Of a DNA stretch of 12,882 nucleotides, positions 8,794-12,882 are shown one piece after another. The notes beneath the pieces were generated by a model that was not told the origin of the DNA, ran no database searches, and was given only the letters and a program-made list of their open reading frames with translations. The DNA is from Spirogloea muscicola (Eukaryota; Streptophyta; Zygnematophyceae; Spirogloeales; Spirogloeaceae), in NCBI GenBank assembly GCA_009602725.1, contig WELB01000021.1, positions 1,123,895 to 1,136,776 on the forward strand. Direction: 5' to 3'. The translations under genes were made by a program, and so were the position numbers. How positions within the stretch are numbered: the stretch's first letter is position 1; each line of letters opens with the position of its first letter.

Positions 8794-9457
8794 AGGTTGT
8801 TAAAATCTGCAGACTTGTATTGTTTGGGCGAAGGCTCATTGGCAACAGTAGTTGTACGCTTGTAGCATATGGGTTTGTTGTACTTGACATTGGCATATTG
8901 TCGTGACACATGATGTCACCATGTCCTTCAGCACATGTTCCCCAGCAACTTTGGTTTGTTTGTAGCACGGAAAGGGTCAGTCATAGAAGATAATGTAAAT
9001 TGCTATTGATGTATCTGTCGGCGCACTCAAGTTCGTTATTAGGTAGTTCTTGGATTTTGATCGTGGGTTATGTGTGACTTTTCATAACATGGTTAAGAAC
9101 TGGTGCTCACAGTGCTTGAAAGAGTCTTTGCTTTAAAAATGTTCAATTTCTCAGATTGTCGCACACTTCATTGTGCCACATCATGGAGATGGTTACTGCT
9201 TGGACTTAGGGTTTTGGCAACAAGCTCTTGGTTGAGAGTGCTTATATCACTTTGCTCTTACGAAAGCTGCACATCTGAAGTCAAGTAGTAGTGAGATTTG
9301 TGCTGGAGTGTCCAGATAAGTATGGGGCGAGAGTAAAGTCTGTCCTTTATAGCCATGAAAATTGAAGATGGAGGGTTGGATGTTCTCGTCTCATCAAAGT
9401 TTGACAAGGTAATAGCTAGTATAGCAGCAACAAACATTCCCAAGAATTTCAAATGAC
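8794..9457. other. 3' flank of gene 2, no gene seen
   Basis: AT-richer sequence. TGTAA at 8994-8998, about 200 nt beyond the stop, is a candidate poly(A) signal. A 6-bp inverted repeat (GTGACA/TGTCAC) lies at 8903-8919. No coding exon, tRNA or rRNA is recognisable, though the plus-strand frame MKIEDGGLDVLVSSKFDKV from about 9355 to 9453 is open. Confidence 0.45.
8994..8998 (+). terminator. TGTAA polyadenylation signal candidate for gene 2
   Basis: First TGTAA downstream of the gene 2 stop at 8793, in an AT-rich setting (GATAATGTAAATTG). It has the same logic and limits as the motif after the GT61 gene. Confidence 0.35.
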
Positions 9458-9745
9458 GTGAGTCTGTACAGGTCTGACAAGTGGAAAAAGGCAGACAATT
9501 TGCCTACACGCATTGTGCAGCTCATGACAAAACCCCGTCTGCGACGCAATAACACACCCATTAACACTCTTTCAACGAGGCAAGCACAAGCACGAGCCGT
9601 TCAAGAAATGCCACGGAGGCATGCTAAGCCAATTCCGGTGGAGCTCGTGGGCTGTGCACCTCACCCATTCTATATCAATCCTGAGTCAATCGTGGCAGTA
9701 TGTGTGCCCTTAATCCTGTGGGTAAACTATTGGGTTTATTGTTGA
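9458..9745 (+). other. Unattributed 95-codon ORF in the convergent intergenic region
   Basis: Open from a stop near 9423 to 9745. The 9458 start is a GTG, so there is no native ATG start. The readable part is polar: YRSDKWKKADNLPTRIVQLM, then RRHAKPIPVELVGCAPHPFY. It contains a Cys and several His/Pro but no motif I recognise. It could be an exon of an unseen gene, a transposon remnant, or chance. It lies between two convergent genes, where 3' UTRs would be expected. Confidence 0.2.
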
Positions 9746-10107
9746 GGGACAGGTGGCAAGTTGCCACTAAATTTGCCCTGAATTTGGTGAGTTTGGTGAG
9801 ATTATTTGCAAACAGGAAGTTAATTGGGAAGGGAAGTAAATGGGTCACATGTCAACCCATTGTGCAGACAGTCTTGAGCAGACTGTAAACCTGCTGAATG
9901 AGGTACTTTCTGCACACCAAATAAGGATACTTTCAGGCTTCTGAGCGATTGCAGTTGCTTGAAAAGTTGCTTGCAAGGCAGTATGAACAAATTATGTCAT
10001 CCTCGGCAGCCCTTGCCACCGCATATAGAGCTTGCAAGTTGAGTACTTGTTGGACTTGTGATGTCAAATTATTGTAAGGATAGCATGGCACTACGATGTG
10101 AAGGGAT
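9746..10107. other. Presumed 3' flank of the EXORDIUM-like gene
   Basis: No gene is visible. On the minus strand an AATAAA (plus-strand TTTATT at about 9735) lies some 370 nt past the stop; no TGTAA is seen on that strand. At 9884-9902, TGTAAACCTGCTGAATGAG nearly repeats (18 of 19) the sequence at 3424-3442. Confidence 0.35.
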
Positions 10108-12523
10108 TCAGTGATTTGTTAAGGACAAATACCTTCCATAGAGGCCATTAGTGTTGTAGGCAGCACCATTGCTGTCCGTCAGGATCTTGCCATACGTGTA
10201 CTGGCAGAGGTCGCCGCTCTCCAAGCCATTTTTATCATACCACCCATTCAGGTCGGGGTCCGTGGCCACCGCTGACAGCTGGCTGCCAAGCAGGCTGACC
10301 ATTGCATCCACACCTTTGTCGCCGTTCGGTGATGGCGCGCTGGTGTATGCCAGAGAGCACTCCCTGCAGTCCAGAACCAATGCTCAAGCTGTAAGCTTCT
10401 GCAGGAGATGGCGATTGCAGAGGTATAATGAATATAGACTGTCAATCAGAGTCAACTTTCAGGGCTCCAGTCCCTCTCTTGGCAGATGCCAGATGTTCGG
10501 GTGTTCTAGAAAAAGGCTCAGGCAATAAATAGTATATACCCTGGGCACTGCGTGTCAGCATTTCCAACATGAGAGAAGACCTGCAAGCACTCGGCAATGG
10601 GTCACCATGTTAGGCAAGTGCAGACCAGCTGCGGACAACAAAACATCCAGGTAAGTAGCTACAGGAGGTTGCCTTCACTTTCAGCGCTCATGTTGATGAT
10701 CAAATTGTGCAGCACCTGCCCTACTTACGTCAAGCTGAGCATGAGCTCCTTACCACATCTACGCCGTTGTAGAGCATGTTGCTGTGGAAACCACAAAACT
10801 GCACGGCCAAAGCTCAGATCCAGCTTAGAATACATGTACTGTAAGAGCTCCAGAGTTGCTCGACTGCATGCACTTGTTGGCGTGACATGAGAGGATGGAG
10901 GCAACATGTAAGTGTGGAGGGCTCCATGAAGCTTACGTCTTTGCAGAAAGTGCCAGCCAGCGGGTCAAGGACAGTCACGCTCGGGCTTGTGAGGATGAGG
11001 TTCAGCGCATTTGTATCAGGTTTGATGACGCCGCGGTTGAGGGCGTCAGTCAAGATCGCCTGCCATTACGTCGCAGCTCGTAAGAGGTGTCAGAGCTGCT
11101 TCCTGTTCCATTCTGGCACTAAGTGATTGTCACACGCAAAAAGCGTGTTCATTTAGAGGGCATCAGCATGAAAGTGAGCCAGACAGATATCTGGCGGCCA
11201 AAAATTTCGTAAAAGAGATGAAGCATAGCGTCTTAAGTTGTTCTTACAGTCCCGCACCTGAGGATTCACATTAGTGAGCCCAAATGAGCCAGTGTCATTG
11301 TACTGGACCCCCTGCTTGATCCAACCCGTCACGGTGGCACCCTTGGAGTTGTAGTACTGCCGGTTGGTGTACCACCAGATCCGCAGCTGCAAGACCATCA
11401 TCTAAGGAAGCTCAGAGTTCTGACTTGTGCTCCATGGAACTCTTACTACCGCTTGGTAGCACATTCTTTGGTCAGCCTATCAGACTTGCTGATGACGACT
11501 CAGGGGTCCCCCATGTGTGCAAGCGTGCTCCTTGTTTGATGCAGACTTGTGCTTGTGCTTGAGCTCGTGAAGAGACAAGAGACCAAGGGGAAGAGGATGT
11601 ACAGAAGACTAATGGACAAGGTACAAGGACTTTCTGGGCGGAGGGTGGGGGGAACTACGTGGGTGGGTAGCATAGGGAGAGAGAGAGAGTAAGAGAGAGG
11701 GAGGGTGAGAGGAGCCGGGGAGGAGGGGGGGTCCTGCAAAGTGGGAGGGGAAGGAGAGATGGGGGCAGGAGCAACCTGCGGATTCGGGATCTCAGAGTGT
11801 GTAGAGGTGAAGATGGAGTTGAAGAAGTCGAGGATGATGCTCGTCTGGGCTGACGTCCACTCGGGGCCATACCTGCAGCGGACCTTGCCAATAGCAGGTG
11901 TCAGCCCAACATTGTGAAGCGACCAACTATGTGCTGAATCCAAGTGATAATGGCTCCATGCCAAGGGTCTGCTCAGCGCTTTCGCTGCAGTGCAGAGATA
12001 ATCAGGCGACACCATACCAGATGATGTTGACAATAATGGGTGCAGTTGCGACGCGGCCCCCGTGGTATTTGATGGCTGACGACGGGCTCGCCTTGATCGT
12101 CGCCTGGAGCTGGCGTCGGTTCGGCATAGCCGCTGTCCGCACTGCGACACAGGCAATGGGCATTGCGCTTCAGACTCGACACCTGTGCTCCAACTCTGCT
12201 GAGAGATACGTTCTGCCGTCTAGCACCAGCCAGAGCAAGCGGCGAGCTTGAGGGGAGCTTACTCGGAGTGACGGAAACAGAGCGGCCCTTCCCAAGGCCT
12301 CCGCTGATCACGTCTTGCGTCTGGAGGAGACAGCAGCAGCATGCGCGGCACACGTGAGCTTGTGCCGCCAAGGAGAGCGCAGAGACCTCTGAGTTGCATT
12401 GCTTGCACAGCTCAGGCAGTCGAAGTCCTGGTGCCCAGCACTCACCTGGCCAGTGGGGACGGCGGCGAGCGCCGCCAGCGCCACGAGGGCCAGTGCCAGG
12501 CTACTCCTCAACCTGGCGGCCAT
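10108..12523 (-). CDS. EXORDIUM-like / phosphate-induced protein 1 family, secreted (8 exons)
   Basis: Exons (minus strand) are 12523-12446, 12109-12018, 11872-11776, 11386-11258, 11059-10937, 10798-10754, 10580-10540 and 10363-10108. All phases agree and sum to 861 nt (286 aa). A signal peptide (MAARLRSSLALALVALAALA) ends near residue 25. Family landmarks in order are YHGG (41-44), IIWYG (55-59) with SAQTSIILDFFNSI after it, WWY (93-95) with YYNSKGATV, LILTSPSVTV (153-162), FC...FCGFH (170-178), VGNADTQCPGEC (193-204), PNGDKGVDAM (214-223), and the end NGAAYNTNGLYGRYL. These match the PF04674 family almost motif for motif. In plants the family is apoplastic and promotes growth in response to brassinosteroid or carbon status; the biochemical activity is unknown. 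Here the protein stops right after GRYLSLTNH, without the Cys-containing tail of land-plant members. The ATG context (CTCGCCATGGCC) is good. Confidence 0.92.
11640..11760 (-). repeat. CT-rich (coding strand) tract in EXORDIUM-like intron 3
   Basis: The plus strand is almost entirely purine (GGGAGAGAGAGAGAG, GGGAGGGTGAGAGG, GGAGGAGGGGGGG), so the transcribed RNA is pyrimidine-rich. The same CCCTCC/CTCTCT style occurs in GT61 introns on that gene's own coding strand. Several G runs on the plus strand could form a quadruplex. Confidence 0.75.
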
Positions 12524-12882
12524 GGCGAGTCCTGGTGGCTGTGGAGGCCTGCTAGACGTCACTGGGCTGGCCGGAGCTCCTGCACCGTCCGAGCTCTGCG
12601 AGACCCAACTGGACCCCTGCGACTTTCGGGGCTCGATGGAGAGAATGGCAGCTCCTGGTGGCGCCCGAGAGCCGCTCAGAGCCAGCTAGAGGGCGCGGCC
12701 TGCGGTCCGAGAGGCGGCCTTGGGGCTGCGGCGCTGCTGGCTGAACTGGGCTCGCCGCCGTCACTGCCACTGGGAGGCGCTGCTGAGAGAGCCGAGGAGG
12801 CCCACGAGAGAGCGGCGGAAGCGGGGAAAGGGGGGAGCTCGGCCTGGTGTTGCGGGCGGGATGGGGGGGGGGGCGGCGCTCT
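12524..12882. promoter_or_regulatory. GC-rich upstream region of the EXORDIUM-like gene
   Basis: Very GC-rich, with G runs near the right edge (G10 or more at about 12863-12874). GTGACGTC (minus strand, 12562-12555), a TGACGT-type bZIP half site, lies some 32-39 nt before the ATG. A G-box CACGTG is present in intron 1 at 12351-12356. These are short motifs and may be chance. No further gene is supported to the window end. Confidence 0.4.

Noticed and set aside
10640-10660. Strong plus-strand donor CAG|GTAAGT
   Set aside because: It is antisense within an intron of the EXORDIUM-like gene and has no plus-strand exon before it.
11500-12156. 218-codon minus-strand ORF
   Set aside because: It contains true exon 3 of the EXORDIUM-like gene but reads straight through flanking introns; the family alignment and phases require splicing.
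1-12882. CRISPR array, rRNA, tRNA, bacterial operons
   Set aside because: No regularly spaced repeats, no recognisable cloverleaf or rRNA segments, and the gene structure is clearly spliced eukaryotic.

Overview
This is a nuclear window from an intron-rich green eukaryote. The lineage clues are an EXORDIUM/phosphate-induced-1 (PF04674-type) secreted protein, a GT61-type glycosyltransferase, GT-AG introns of about 200-730 bp, TGTAA motifs downstream of two stop codons (the usual chlorophyte polyadenylation signal), and scattered CCCTAAA-like (plant-type telomere) motifs. A green alga, probably a chlorophyte, is my inference; the sequence does not fix the species. There is no sign of bacterial gene structure.

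Three multi-exon genes can be reconstructed by hand, with splice phases that agree from exon to exon. (1) Plus strand, about 121-5540, 11 exons: a type II membrane glycosyltransferase of the GT61 superfamily (relatives: plant beta-1,2-xylosyltransferase, EOGT, POMGNT2). It has a short cytosolic tail, one signal anchor and a long lumenal domain. The model sums to 1788 nt (595 aa). Its first exon and the exon 7/8 junction are the weak points. (2) Plus strand, about 6995-8793, five exons: a small, charged, proline-rich protein I do not recognise, carrying a KP[A/S]RS[D/E] motif three times. Its start is unresolved because the best ATG is out of frame with the coding exon. (3) Minus strand, 12523-10108, eight exons: a complete EXORDIUM-like secreted protein of 286 aa, including two exons of only 45 and 41 nt.

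Between genes 1 and 2 (about 6048-6835, minus strand) lies a decayed retroelement fragment: a retropepsin-like end (DILLGTEVLVPLGFGIDYN) with frameshifts, followed by the C-terminal half of a PHD finger. Genes 2 and 3 converge on a 1.3 kb interval with one unexplained 95-codon ORF. Introns carry strand-polarised CCCT/CCT tracts, a 101-bp degenerate tandem duplication, an 18-bp perfect duplication, a 15-bp perfect hairpin and telomere-like patches. Gene 1 starts next to a (CGG)n repeat and gene 2 next to a (GCC)n repeat, and both genes become less GC-rich towards the 3' end.

Genes 1 and 3 both belong to the secretory or cell-surface world: one is a Golgi-type glycosyltransferase and the other a secreted wall/apoplast-type protein. 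Nothing in the sequence shows that they act together. I did not find a convincing new multi-gene system; the most unusual items are the unrecognised gene 2 and the retroelement remnant.
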